This document shows, piece after piece, positions 1 through 12,500 of a stretch of DNA of 64,000 bases. This stretch comes from Mytilus californianus (lineage: Eukaryota; Mollusca; Bivalvia; Mytilida; Mytilidae): assembly GCF_021869535.1 (NCBI RefSeq), contig NW_026262679.1:81341143-81405142 (forward strand). Direction: 5' to 3'. The notes beneath the pieces were generated by a model that worked only from the letters and a program-made list of their open reading frames with translations, was not told the origin of the DNA and made no database searches. How positions within the stretch are numbered: position 1 is the first letter of the stretch; every line of letters starts with the position of its first letter. The position numbers and the translations under genes are program-made.

Positions 1-410
1 CCCAACGATGCCAAAATATATACGGTTGAAATTTCTGGATTCTGATTTACTGATTTTAATTGCTTCCCTAGCCTGTATTGAGATCATCCTTTTTTCATGC
101 TTTTATGAAATTAAATAGTATTTCATATTCATAATTAATTGCATGAATTTCTAAAGCCTTATTTGAACAACAATAAAACAGAAAGAACTTTGAAAGATTT
201 TGTTAATTCACAGCTTTTCTAGACTTCAGGCAAGTCAGAGCATTCACTTATCTATTGATGAAACCATATGTTTACCTCTAGATGCCTATGATATTTTGTG
301 TTTGCTGTCTCATTGACATATAAATGATTGCTCCTTTCATTTTTAGAATAATGGGATGTATTTTAGGAATTGCTACAAACCAACAAGAGTGCACACTTAT
401 TTTTTAATCA
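1..410. other. NBAS intron 17 sequence, nothing recognised
   Basis: AT-rich non-coding DNA. Six frames show no NBAS-like exon and no repeat I can name. Confidence 0.5.
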
Positions 411-1620
411 AAATTGAATAATAATTATGAGGTCAGGGTCAAATGAACCCCATCTGAAAGACGTGTACACCTTCTTTCGACTCAAAAAATATAGTAGTCA
501 TATTACTTAATGTACCTGATAAACTGACAAAACCATGAAAAATTAACATTGACCAATGAACCATGAAAATTAGGTGAAAGTCAGATGAACCCTGCCAGAC
601 AGACAGCTTTGTATGCAAACAAGCATCAGTTTCAAATGTTGTCTGTTGTCTAAACTTTTTTACTGTAGCTCTAAAAGATTCACATATCAGAGCACAGTAA
701 ACGCCCTGTCAATGGTTTCTACAATGCTTTGTAAAATAGAAAATTCTAAATCATGGTCATTTAGTGCTTTTCTAAATGCCATATATGCTAAATAGTCCCT
801 GGTATCAAGAGTTGCTGATATATAAGCCATTCTGATCAGTCTTTTTATATCTTAAGCAAGATCCTGTAAAGATTGGCCTGGTTAAGTATACAAGCATCAA
901 TTTGTGAAACATAAACATCTGTCAGGTTTTCAGGAGCAAACCTTTTGGTTAATGTTTTAACTAAATTACAATATGTTGGGATATTATCTATTTCTATATC
1001 CGATAAGGTCAATAAAGCAGCACCATTCATACATGTAATAAGCTTGAAAATTGACCAACAATTTAATTTTGCTACAGCCTTAAAATGTAGCTTGTACTCA
1101 AGCCAGTTAGTGGTACGATCGTAGATTGATGGTTTGGTATAACTAATATTCTCGCTGTATACTGGTTTAATTGTTTGAAGACTGGTTTGATTCACTACTC
1201 ACAATTAAACTATTGGTTACATTAGAAAGTGTATGTTCAAATGAACAATCATTGTTAACTTTTGGTACATTATCTAAAATATTCATACATAAATTTGCCA
1301 CTTGGCCTTCTATTTTGGTGATACTATCTAAAAGTGATTCAGTCAGGTTTTCAAATTTTTCTACTTTTTTATTAGTTATCTTGTAACTGAGTTTCAAATT
1401 TATCAACATGGTCTACAGCCTACCCCCTAAACCGTAACAATAGTATCTGACCATCATTAACTGACAAAACCGTAAAAACTTAACACTGACCAATGATCCA
1501 TGAAAATGAGGTCAAGGTCAGATGAAACCTGCCAGACAGACATGTACACCTTACAATCACTCCATACACCAAATACAGTGACCCTATTGCTTATAGTACA
1601 TGAGAAATAGACCAAGCCAC
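411..1620. repeat. Tandem-core element A, old copy split by a Gag-like insertion
   Basis: Diverged monomers with the ATGAAAATGAGGTCAAGGTC block are seen at 425-610 and 1440-1618, on either side of a Gag-like remnant. The right flank abuts a fresh left end of another element A copy at 1621. Confidence 0.65.
613..1409 (-). pseudogene. Ty3/Gypsy-type Gag-like remnant (LTR retrotransposon fragment)
   Basis: Three minus-strand segments in different frames (1409-1167, 1195-845 and about 840-680) resemble the Gag of metazoan Ty3/Gypsy-like elements: a helical lead, then a YDRTTNWLEYKLHFKAVAKL-type block, an ALLTLSD segment, and RFAPENLTD. The frame breaks show it is dead. No zinc knuckle, protease, reverse transcriptase or LTR is visible nearby. 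It could instead come from a domesticated or other LTR element; only the fragment is described here. Confidence 0.55.
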
Positions 1621-3300
1621 AACAAGAGTGCACACGCTGAAATGTCTCGCCTTCTTTACTAACCATTGATTTTATGTTGATAGTCCTAAATATAAAGCTT
1701 TACTACAAGTAACACATTAACTTAACATGATCCAAGAAAATGAGGTCAAGATCAGATAAACCAAACGAAAAATACATGTACACCTTACAATCATTCTATA
1801 AACCAAACATAGTTGACCTATTGCTTATAGTTTCTAAGAAACAGTCTTAACCAAGAAAACTTAACATTGACCAATGAACCATGAAAATGAGGTCAAGGTC
1901 AGATGAAACATGCCAGTCAGACATGTACACCTTACAATCAATGTATGCATTAAATATAGTTGACCTATTGCTTATAGTATCTAAGAAACATACTTAACCA
2001 TGAAAACTTAACATTGACCAATGAACCATGAAAATGAGGTCAAGGTCAGATGATACCTGCCAGACAGACACCTTACAATCCTTCCATACAACAAATATAG
2101 TTGATCTATTGCTTATAGTTGAAGAAAAACAGACCAAAACACAAAAACTTAACACTGAGAAATGAACCGTGAAAATGAGGTCAAGGTCAAATAAAATCTG
2201 CGAAACTGACATGTACATCATAAAATATTTCCATACACCAAATATAGTTGACCTATTGCATATAGTATTAGAAAAGAAGACCAAAACTCAAAAACTTAAC
2301 TTTGACCACTGAACCATGAAAATGAGGTCAAGGTAAGATGACACCTACCAGTTGGACATGTACACCTTACAATCATTCCATATACCAAATATAGTAGACC
2401 TACTGCTTATAGTATCTGATATATGGACTTGACCACGAAAACTTAACCTTGTTCACTGATCAATGAAATGAGGTCGAGGTCAAATGAAAATTGTCTGACG
2501 GGCATGAGGACCTTGCAAGGTACGTACATACTAAATATAGTTATCCTATTACTCATAATAAGAAAGAAATTAACATTACAAAAAATGTTGACTTTTTTTT
2601 TCAAGTAGTCACTGAACCATGAAAATGAGGTCAAGGACAATGGACATATGACAGACAGAAACTTCGTAACATAAGGCATCTATATACAAAGTATGAAGCA
2701 TCCAGGTCTTCTAGCTTCTAAAATATAAAGCTTTTATGAAGTTAGCTAACGCCGCCGCCGCCAGATCACTATCCCTATGTCAAGCTTTCTGCGACAGACA
2801 AAAGTCGCAGGCTCAACAAAAGTCGCAGGCTCAACAAAAACTAAACATTGTTCATTGAACCATGAAATAAAGGTCAAGGTCAGATGAAACCTGCCAGTCT
2901 GATATGTACACCTTACAATTTCTATACACCAAATATAGTTGACCTACTACTTATAGTATCTGAGATACTGACTTGACCACCAATCTTTAATCTTGATTAC
3001 TGATCCATTAAATGAGGTAGAGGTCAGGTGAACCCTGTCTGATGGATATGTAGGCATTGCAAGGAACACATATACCAAATGTAGTTATCATATTACTCAT
3101 ACTAAGTGAGAAATTCATATGACATAAAAAAAAAGCAGTCACTGAACAATGAAAATGAAGTAAAGGTCAGTGGACATATGACAGACGGAAACTTCAAAAC
3201 ATAAGGTATCTGCATACAAAGTATGCAGGATCCAGGTCTTCTACCTTCTGAAATATAAAGCCTTATACAAATAGTTTACACCACTGCCGCCTCTGGATTG
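1621..3300 (+). mobile_element. Tandem-core element A (147-bp monomers), with a second partial copy
   Basis: Starts ACAAGAGTGCACACGCTGAA then TGTCTCGCC, followed by monomers whose GAGGTCAAGGTCA blocks begin at about 1742, 1889, 2036, 2177, 2324, 2470 and 2627, a period near 147 bp. A terminal hairpin region at 2778-2838 has its distal arm AGTCGCAGGCTCAACA duplicated. A further monomer set lacking a left end follows to about 3300. No coding capacity. The architecture resembles the non-autonomous 'pearl'-type elements described in bivalves. Confidence 0.75.
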
Positions 3301-3364
3301 TAAAAAAAGATAAAGAAAATGAACCAGTTTTAATGTAAATGTAAATTGACCAGACATATTTTAC

Positions 3365-3516
3365 CTTCCTCCATCCTCCCCCTTTTTAATAGCTAATAAA
3401 GCCTGTAAATCTGTCCCTTTAAGTCCAAACTCAAGCAGTTCTCTCATGGCATCTATGTTGTAAGGAATTCTTTCGAGACATTCATGGAAAACCCACGATC
3501 TTTTCTTTATCTTACT
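3365..3516 (-). CDS. NBAS: NBAS exon 17 (last exon in window)
   Basis: 152 nt after a 5.05-kb intron. Encodes KKRSWVFHECLERIP and LLEFGLKGTDLQALLAI, strong matches. Donor GTAAAA. I found no further exon between 3364 and 1, so the next one lies outside. Confidence 0.95.
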
Positions 3517-6500
3517 CTGAAATAGTACAATAATTTCTCTTACATGAATTTACGATCGAAAAACCGTTTCATGTTGGATTTCCTGACTGATCATAGAAAA
3601 GGAGAAGCCATAAAAACATAACAAAAATGTTTAAATAAGAGAGGACCTCACATCTTAAACTTTTGTCCTGATCATAAAGTTCAACTTCAGGATTTTTTTC
3701 AGTTCCTTCACATGGCTTTGCAATGGTGGACTTTTTAGCAAACCTCTCTAATGCAGGGAAAAACTAATAAATACCAAACAAATAACTTTTACATAAGGTT
3801 TGACCTCTCACAAGTATAGCCATTTTCAGTTAGATTTTAAGATTAGACATCATGAAACTGGTTAGGAGTCTTTTTTTCTAATTGTTTTGTTTCTTTGGTG
3901 GCAGTATTCAACCAAAACAGCTGTGAATAATTGCTTCCTGCAGTAGGGCACATTTGGCCCTAATCTCCAAATTATGTGCCATTTTATATTTCCTTGTTCT
4001 AGCTAGTTAGTGGTCATCCTGTTGGAAGCTGCACTGTACAGGTTTTTTATTGTGTGTTTTCTTTAGCAACTTGTGGTCTAGATATGCAAAAAGGTTTTTG
4101 TGCACATAAAACTGGTTTATACAAAATTCTCAGAAATGGTCCTGAATATGTGTAACTGTCATTTGTTCCATGTTTGCCTTGTGTTCTGATTCTTGATTGT
4201 AAATATATAAGTGTAAATTACATTTATAATTTGTTGTGATATTGTACTTATTTTAATTGTCTGTTGTTTATACTGTTTCTTTTCCTTGGTCAATGTAAGT
4301 CTGTTATGTAATAGGGAAATGTGTGTTAACACCTGAGTAAACATCCAACCTGATACCTTCTTGCAAAATTCTTTGACCTGACAATTAAAACCAGCCTCTT
4401 GTAAGTTTTTGCCCTATATTCCAACTTTATGCTAAAATATGTGTCAATGAACAAAATCCTCCAAGTCACACATAATGAGTTCCTAGTAATTTAAATAATA
4501 ATTTAATTACCCCTGATTTCTTTCAGAACTCACCATTTGAACTCATATGTCAAATTAAGGATTTAGTGCTCGTATCAACATTTGTTGTATCCTATTGTAA
4601 ATAAACTCCTGGGAAAATATTGTGTAGCAATGTCAGTGGTATCCATGTTTGAATGAAACATAAATCATAAGTGAAATAAAACTTTAACTTTATATATACC
4701 AGTATTCATCACTAATTTGGCCCTTGGGGAATCTACTCAACTAAAAAAATTTAATTTTTGCTCCATGCATAAACCAAGAGCCTATGTGCATACTGAAAAG
4801 TAGCAAAGTATAGTTCCCTGGCTTGACATCATACCAATCCAATTGGAACGATGGTTCCAAATAAATGCTTGAGGCTATCAGGACATTTGACAGTTTATCC
4901 CCAGAAATTCTTGGGAGATGAGTGAAATTTTTGAAACAACCAGTGATAAAATTTCATAAATGTCCATAACACAGATGGTAACAGCTGAGTGTTCCCTGTC
5001 ATGGCAATATTGAACGTGTAGGGAGGGGGTTGGTGGGTGGCAAGTTTTTAGCTAATACACTATTTGAGTAAAAAATAGTCTTATAACTGCTAAATCTGCA
5101 TTGAAATAACTGGATACTCAAGGCAGCATACACTGGTTTTTTATACACAACTTCTTAATAGGATACTCCTAAATGGGAGGAGCTAAACTGAACCCAGGTT
5201 TATGTACAAATAAACAAAGGACAAAGGAAGCCAAATGCCACAAGTGGTCACTAATTAACAAGACATGTATATTTGTATTGGAAACTAATGTAATTAAACC
5301 TCCTGCTAAGAACATGTGAAGTGTGGGGATATGAATATTGCTGCTGGCAGTGAATATGCTTATCTGGGCCTTGTTTTAAATGAATTTCTCGACTTCAGTA
5401 TATTACTGCAAAAGCAGCTGCTAGGTCAGCAAACAGAGCTTGAGATCTTGTAATAGCTAAGTGTGAATCTATTGGTGGCATTTCATATGACGTCTACAAA
5501 TAAACTGCTTCGCTAAGCGCAGCTAGATACGCCCGCAGAGGTCCAACCCTGAACAGTTGGGGCAAAAATGGACACAATATTCAAGCTTGATTCAGGTCTG
5601 AATTTGGATTGTAATTAAATATTTGATAGGTTTCTGAATAAATGTAGTCAAAGAACTTGAAATTGGTTATATGAATTGAATTTATATTCAATTAAAGATT
5701 TCTTGCTGTTGTGCAATACTTAGTAAATCTGTTGTCAGACTATAAACAAATAAAGTTCAATTAATTCTCAATGTCATATTAGAAATTTGTGAAAATAAAA
5801 AGGGAGCTTACATCAATAGATATAAACAATTCACCAAAGTTTCATGAGAATTGCTGACAGCATTTTTGAGTTATTGTCCGAAAACAGGAAAATCACCCCT
5901 TTTTTTAATGAATAAAACCCCATACCTCAGAAATGTAAAATGTAAAATTCATAAAATTCTAAAGGGAGCTTACATCAATACATACAAACAATTCACCAAA
6001 GTTTCATAAGAATTGCTGAAAGCATTTTTGAGTTTTTGTCCGAAAACTGGAAAATCCCCCCTTTTTTATGAATAAAACCCTGTAACTCGGAAACGTAAAA
6101 TCTAAAATTTATAAAAATCAAAAGGGAGCTCATGTCAATAGATATAAACAATTCACCACAATTTCTTGCAAGTTGGTGAAAGCATTCTTGACTTATTGTC
6201 CGAACACTGGAAAATCCCCCTTTTTTAATGAATAAAACCCCATGACTCGGAAACGTAAAATCTAAATTTTATAAAAAACGAAAGGGAGCTCACGTCAAAA
6301 GATATAAACAATTCACCAAAGTTTTATGCAAATTGGTTGAAGCATTTTTGAGTTAATGTCTGACATGTTGACGACGGACAGACGGACGGACGGACGGACG
6401 GACGGACAGAGGTATACCATAATACGTCCCGTAAACGGGCGTATAAAAACTTTTTGATTCACTTGTTAGTCCTATTGTTGAATATGGTGCTGTGATTTGG

Positions 6501-9500
6501 GGCTGCAAGAATTTATCATTTATTAATGCGATTCAGATGAGAGCTTGTAGATTCTTCCTTGGTGTTAGTAAATACACACCAAACCCAGCTGTCATGGGAG
6601 ACATGGGGTGGGTTCCAATTTACCATACACAATGAAAGTTAATTGCAAGACACTGGCATAGTTTAGTAAATATGGAGCCAGATTGTATTAACAAGAAAAT
6701 ATTCATATGGGCGCATGAGGTCAGTCTGAAACATAAAATTGTAAAAAATTGGAATTTCATGGTTAAAAAACAGTTCACAGAACTTCAATTGGTTGACTTT
6801 TGCAATACCAACACTAATATTAATAAAATGCTCCGCTGGGCGCAGCTTGATACGACCGAAGAGGTCGAACCCTGAACAGTTGGGGCAAGTATGGACACAA
6901 CATTCAAGCTTGATACAGCACTGAATTTGGATTGTGATTAAATATTTGACACAGCATAGGTTTCTGACACAGAATGAATGTGGTCTAAAAACTTAAAAAA
7001 TTTTAATTAACCTATTCAAACCATATCATTATTATTTGCTTTTATATATAAATCAGAAATAACCAATTTAAAATGAAAAATTATAAAGAAGAAAAAATCC
7101 CCTCCCCAATTTTTTTAATCCCCATATGATTCATCACCCCCAAAATCAATCCCAGCCTTCCCTTTGAGTTATGGTACCTTGCAGTACAATTTCAGAGAGA
7201 TCCATACACTTGATCACAAGTTATTGTCTGGAAACTAGAAAAATGCTTGTTTTTTGGCCCCTTTTTGGCACCAAATTCCTAAACATTTAGGGCAATTACC
7301 CCAAAACTCAATTCCAGCTTACCCTTTGTGATATGGAACCTTGTATTACAATTTCAGAAAGATCCATTCACTTAAACTAAAGTTAGAGTGCGAAAACCAA
7401 TGTGTCTTTGGACGACGACGCCAACGTCATACCAATATATGACCGCAAAATTTTTTTACGGTCGTATAATAAAAATATGTTTGTTGATACAGTCATGTCA
7501 AGAATGTTTGATAAATATATTGATGAATGGAAAAGAATTGTTAATTTGCCCTCTTCCAGAGGGGAAATGAGTGTAACAAGTTGAGAACATATACTATTTT
7601 TAAGCATGATTATGTTGTTGAAAACTACTGCAAACTGTTGATGCCTTTTAGTGAAAGAAGTGCCTTTGCAAAATTTAGATGTGGGGTGGTTCCTATTAGG
7701 CTGAAAACTGGGAGGTATGAAAATTTGCCACTGGAAGAGAGATGTTGTTGTAATTGTTTTAATACTGTTGAAGATGAATATCATGTCATTTTACATTGTC
7801 CTGTTTGTAATGATCTTAGACAAATTCTTTTAACTGAATCTCTTAAAATTGATGAACATTTTAATAGTTTTACAGACTATCAGATAATGGTATTTTTATT
7901 TTCGAATCAAGATATTAAAAGATTATGTGCCAAAACCTGTAATTTTATTCGGAAAAGATGCCAAGAAGTTTTATATTGTATATAATAAATAACTAATTAT
8001 GTTGTGTAATTTTACCATTCATGTTTAATATCTATTATTGTACATACATGTTGTTTTAGTTGTTATCGTCTCTCATAAATCTGTACATATTGGCTTATGT
8101 ATACAAAATGTATCTTTCATAATTGTATTATGTAATTTTATACATAAGGTGAGACGTAAATAAAATATTGAATTGAATTGAATTGAATTGTGATAAACTT
8201 CACATCTAGCTGATTGAGATATGATAATAAATCTGTTTCATCTCAATAGTAAAGAAAACACACATCCTGGGAAAATAGTAAAATATTGACTACTGAGTGT
8301 AATGAAAATCAAACTATGTATAAATATTACTTATATAATATATAAGTGCCTATTTAACCCCAACACAATTTGTGTGTATAATAAACCAGGCTATCTGGAC
8401 CATGTGTTGTTTCTGGATGTTTGTCTTTGTTTGTACATCTATTTTATCCAAGGAGTCAGTTGTTAGGCTTGGTGTGGTTTGTTGTACTGTCCAATATTAT
8501 TGTTGGTAATTTCTGTTATCCTTTAAAATCTAATATTTATAAAATAACTGAATGTACTCACCAAATAATCCTGAATGGATGCAATAGATACATCAGATTT
8601 TTTCCATTGTCTCTGGTATACTCTATCTGTATCTAGACCGTAAGCTTTGGCCAGTTCTAATGCCTCTCCATACTCTTCATGGTCAATCTGAAAAACAAGT
8701 TAATACGTAATTGACATAATACATCAACATGCAGCAAACAATCTGAAATACAAGTTATTATGCATGAACATGAAGAAAACAAAACAGTAGCAATTTTTTA
8801 CTAACACAAAATATTATTTAACTACTCTTGGAATTTATCTTGTATTTTGATTTGTCAACCGATTCAATTGAACAACAGTGTTAAAAGGGGTAAAGGGGGA
8901 GTTAATCCATTCCAATCAATAACACAGTCAAAGGAAGAAGAGAATTGGTCTTCTTTCCTATATCTATCCTTGGCAAGAATTTTGAAAATACTAATAAATC
9001 GGATCAAGTGACCTAACTTATTAGGATAATTAGCAAGGAATGTTAATGTTCACAGTTTTTTATACAAGTTTTCAAATTGAATATAAAATTTGAAACCTTC
9101 AATTTGTTGCATAGGGATCTTGTAAAGAGTGATTTATGTTACGATGTAATGAACACAGATATGTCTTCCCCTGGGATTATGTCTGTGAACACATCTTTAC
9201 TACACATATAGGATTACTTTTCCCAGTCAAAGTTCATTCACCTTTCTTGTATACAATTCTTCTGGGGTCGTTGATTTGAGACAAACAAGCCTGTATGTTC
9301 TGTTAATTATTCTGAAATAAATATATAATGAAAAATGACAAAATAGTAATTGGTAAAAAATTATCTGACCTAATACAGAAATGCACCAATAGCATCTGTT
9401 CTCATCAATAGATAGTTATTATTCCTTAGTATCCTAGATATGAATTTGAAACTTACTAAAAAATTAGGTCAAACACTTTTGCAATAACCTAATTATGCTA

Positions 9501-12500
9501 ATTTGCATTGACTATAAATTTTCAAAAACATTTTTATACAAGTTTTCAAATTGAAGCTTCATACTTTTGTTTGTGTCTTAATATATAATATTGATTTTCA
9601 CACTCTATTTCTGCTTTCTATTCAAGAACTTCTGATTTATTTTACAATTATTAAACACATTGTATCACACAAAAATACAAATTGTTTATATAAGAAAATA
9701 ACAACAATTTAAATTAACATTTATCAATCCTACTTTGGTCTTTTTCTTGGTGGCTGAAATCTTTCCATGTCTGTAACATAATAAAGTACGTCTTTTGTGA
9801 GTTTGGTTGTCTTGGAAACAAAGGAAGTTTCTTCATCATCACTGTCTTCGAATTCTTCTTCAGATGTATCACCAAGTCGTCTTTTCTGAGGGAACACACA
9901 TTCCACCTACAATGCAAGAATTGTTCCTTTATTATCCATATAATTCAGAGGGCAGAAAAAGGAAAAATAGTTTTCTATGTTATAAAGATCTTTAAAAAGA
10001 ATATGTGTCCATAGAAAATCATACCAAGTTTGAACTTTCATATTTCTAAGCTTGGTCAGGGTTTTTTATGGGTATTTTGGGAAAAAGGATCCTGGCCAGT
10101 TTTGGGATTTTTTTTATGCGATTTTCAATGAAATTGGGAAAAAACAACAAATATAACAGATGTCAGTTTTAGTGTGTTTAGTTCATTAAAAGTTATCTTT
10201 TTGTGAAAATAAAGTAAGAAACTACATGATTGCTATATAAAATTTTATTTTCTGTTCTTTTTTAAAATTCACTTGCTCTTCCAGATTTTTACTGGCCCTT
10301 CAAAATTGAGAAGAAATTACCTCTTGGATCTGTAGTTATATGTTTACATTATAAAAGCATCTCATATCAACATTTTGTAGTGATAAAAAAATGTAATGTC
10401 ACATTTTATTGGATTTTGATATGAAAATTTGTGAACTAAAAATAAATTTGAGTTTCTGTATAAAATATTTCAGGTTTCTTCTTTCTTTTTCATATATATT
10501 TTGGTTTTCAATTCTAGTGTTTATATTTCAGAGCTGTATTTTGTCACCTGCCATGATTTTGATTTATTTATTTATTGTATTTGATCGGCAAACCCAGAAT
10601 GAGCCTTATCCGCTCCGGGGAATCTGATCTGGTATTTGTATTGTCAATATTTCCGGTTTATGGCAGCCATTGTTTATTAATGATGTTGTTTTTACTCGGA
10701 TTTACACATTACTTGTTGGTGATTTTAGGCATAAAGCTAACAGTTGAACATAATGAACATTGCAGTCATGAATAATAAAGATGAAAATGAATTTTGAGAT
10801 TGTTTTGGAATTTTGCTCCCAAAATTGGGAAAAATGTAGGGGTTTTGCCATCCGAATACCGGACCCTGTGGAATGCTAGAAAAATCCATGTGGGTGAACC
10901 ATGAAATCTTGATCAAACCCTCATTTAGTAAATAGTTTTAAAGTTTACATCATAGTGAATGTGTGTACTAAGTTTCAAGCTGATTTGATAACAACTTTAT
11001 GGTAAATTACCCTAAACCAAAACTTTTAACTTGATACAGGACAGACAAATGGACAAACTAACGAAAAATATGATGCTCCTTATCATCGAAAGCAAGGCAT
11101 TAAAATCTAAATTGGTTACAACCTTTATTTCTATTTGCATCTGGTGTTTAAGGGATTGAACGTTGTATTTCTAAGTAAGGAATCTACAGTAATTGATGAC
11201 ATGATCACTCTTAAAGACCTAACTACAAGTACACAAAACATGACTTCAGTAAGTTTTGAAATTCCTTTATAAACTTTGGGCTTCCAATGCAAATCAATTC
11301 CTATAGTAACTTTTGAATTCTAAGGTTATCTTTGGACTTCCTATGCAACTTTGAAATTCCTTGGCAAACTTACGTAATAGAAAATACCAATATACTCATT
11401 TTCTAGTATTACCATATTTTGTTGCAGCGCAGATTAAGCATTAAATTAAAATTTGATGGAAAAAATATTACCTATCCTAATAAAAATGCTAAGTAACATT
11501 AGATGGGGATCCATTGACACAATTTGAGCAAGAGTTATTTCCCTTTCGTCAAAATGTTGGTGGTCTATGTGCAAAAATTCCATCATATATCAGCCACATT
11601 CAATTTATTAAGGATTTATCCCTCCAAAATGGTGGACTAGGGAAACATCTCAAAACTTATATTATGTCATATTGAAACTTATCTATTGACAGAAATACAG
11701 GGCAGGGTGTAAATGTTCACATGTATAACTACAGTAAATGTTCACATGTATGATTACAGTAAATGTTCACATGTATGACTACAGTAAATGTTCACATGTA
11801 TGACTACAGTAAATGTTCAAATGTATGACTACAGTAAATGTTCACATGTATGATTACAGTAAATGTTCACATGTATGACTACAGTAAATGTTCACATGTA
11901 TGACTACAGTAAATGTTCACATGTATGACTACAGTAAATGTTCACATGTATGACTACAGTAAATGTTCACATGTATAACTACAGTAAATGTGTCAGATTT
12001 ACCTCTAAACCTAGAAATCCATCATGATGAATCCCAGTCACACGGGAAGATGGTTCAAACCATTCCGGAGAGGTTCCTAGTAAATTCTTCAAAGTCTTTG
12101 TTGATGAAACTGTTACTGCACCAGTACAACGAGACAGGATAAGTGACTGAATTGAGAAAAAAACCTTGATATAGGATGTGAAAATAACTCCCTCTATTCC
12201 TTAGTCATACTAACTATGTGAATAAAAGTAATTATTATTATTTCCTCTTCCGATAACACATTTAGTGAAAACATTTTTTTTAAACAATGGCCGTCTGTCT
12301 TTTGCAGTAAATAACCATTTAACATAAATTTATCATAAAAAGTCAGATCTGCAAAAAATGTAAAAAAGTACAATTAAAAGTAACAAAAGATCTATTTTTA
12401 GCAAAAGTAGGAATGTTTGCAGTAACACTGGGTTATATTTTACCTTACTATCCCTACAATTAAAAAAACATAAAATCTATTTTCAGCAAAAGTGGGAAAC

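Noticed and set aside
1994-2679. Repetitive minus-strand ORFs (FSSTISNRSTIFGVW-type) in element A
   Set aside because: They are translations of the 147-bp monomer (49 codons) with stops and frame changes between copies.
1-3364. Next NBAS exon (18)
   Set aside because: No frame matched the family after the exon 17 block and no phase-compatible acceptor-exon-donor set was found.
9714-9917. Minus-strand ORF MHCRWNVCSLRKD
   Set aside because: Out-of-frame shadow of NBAS exon 14; the correct frame carries the conserved MERFQPPRKRP block.
11712-11986. CRISPR-like array
   Set aside because: The 25-bp units are contiguous with no spacers, in a eukaryotic intron; it is a minisatellite.
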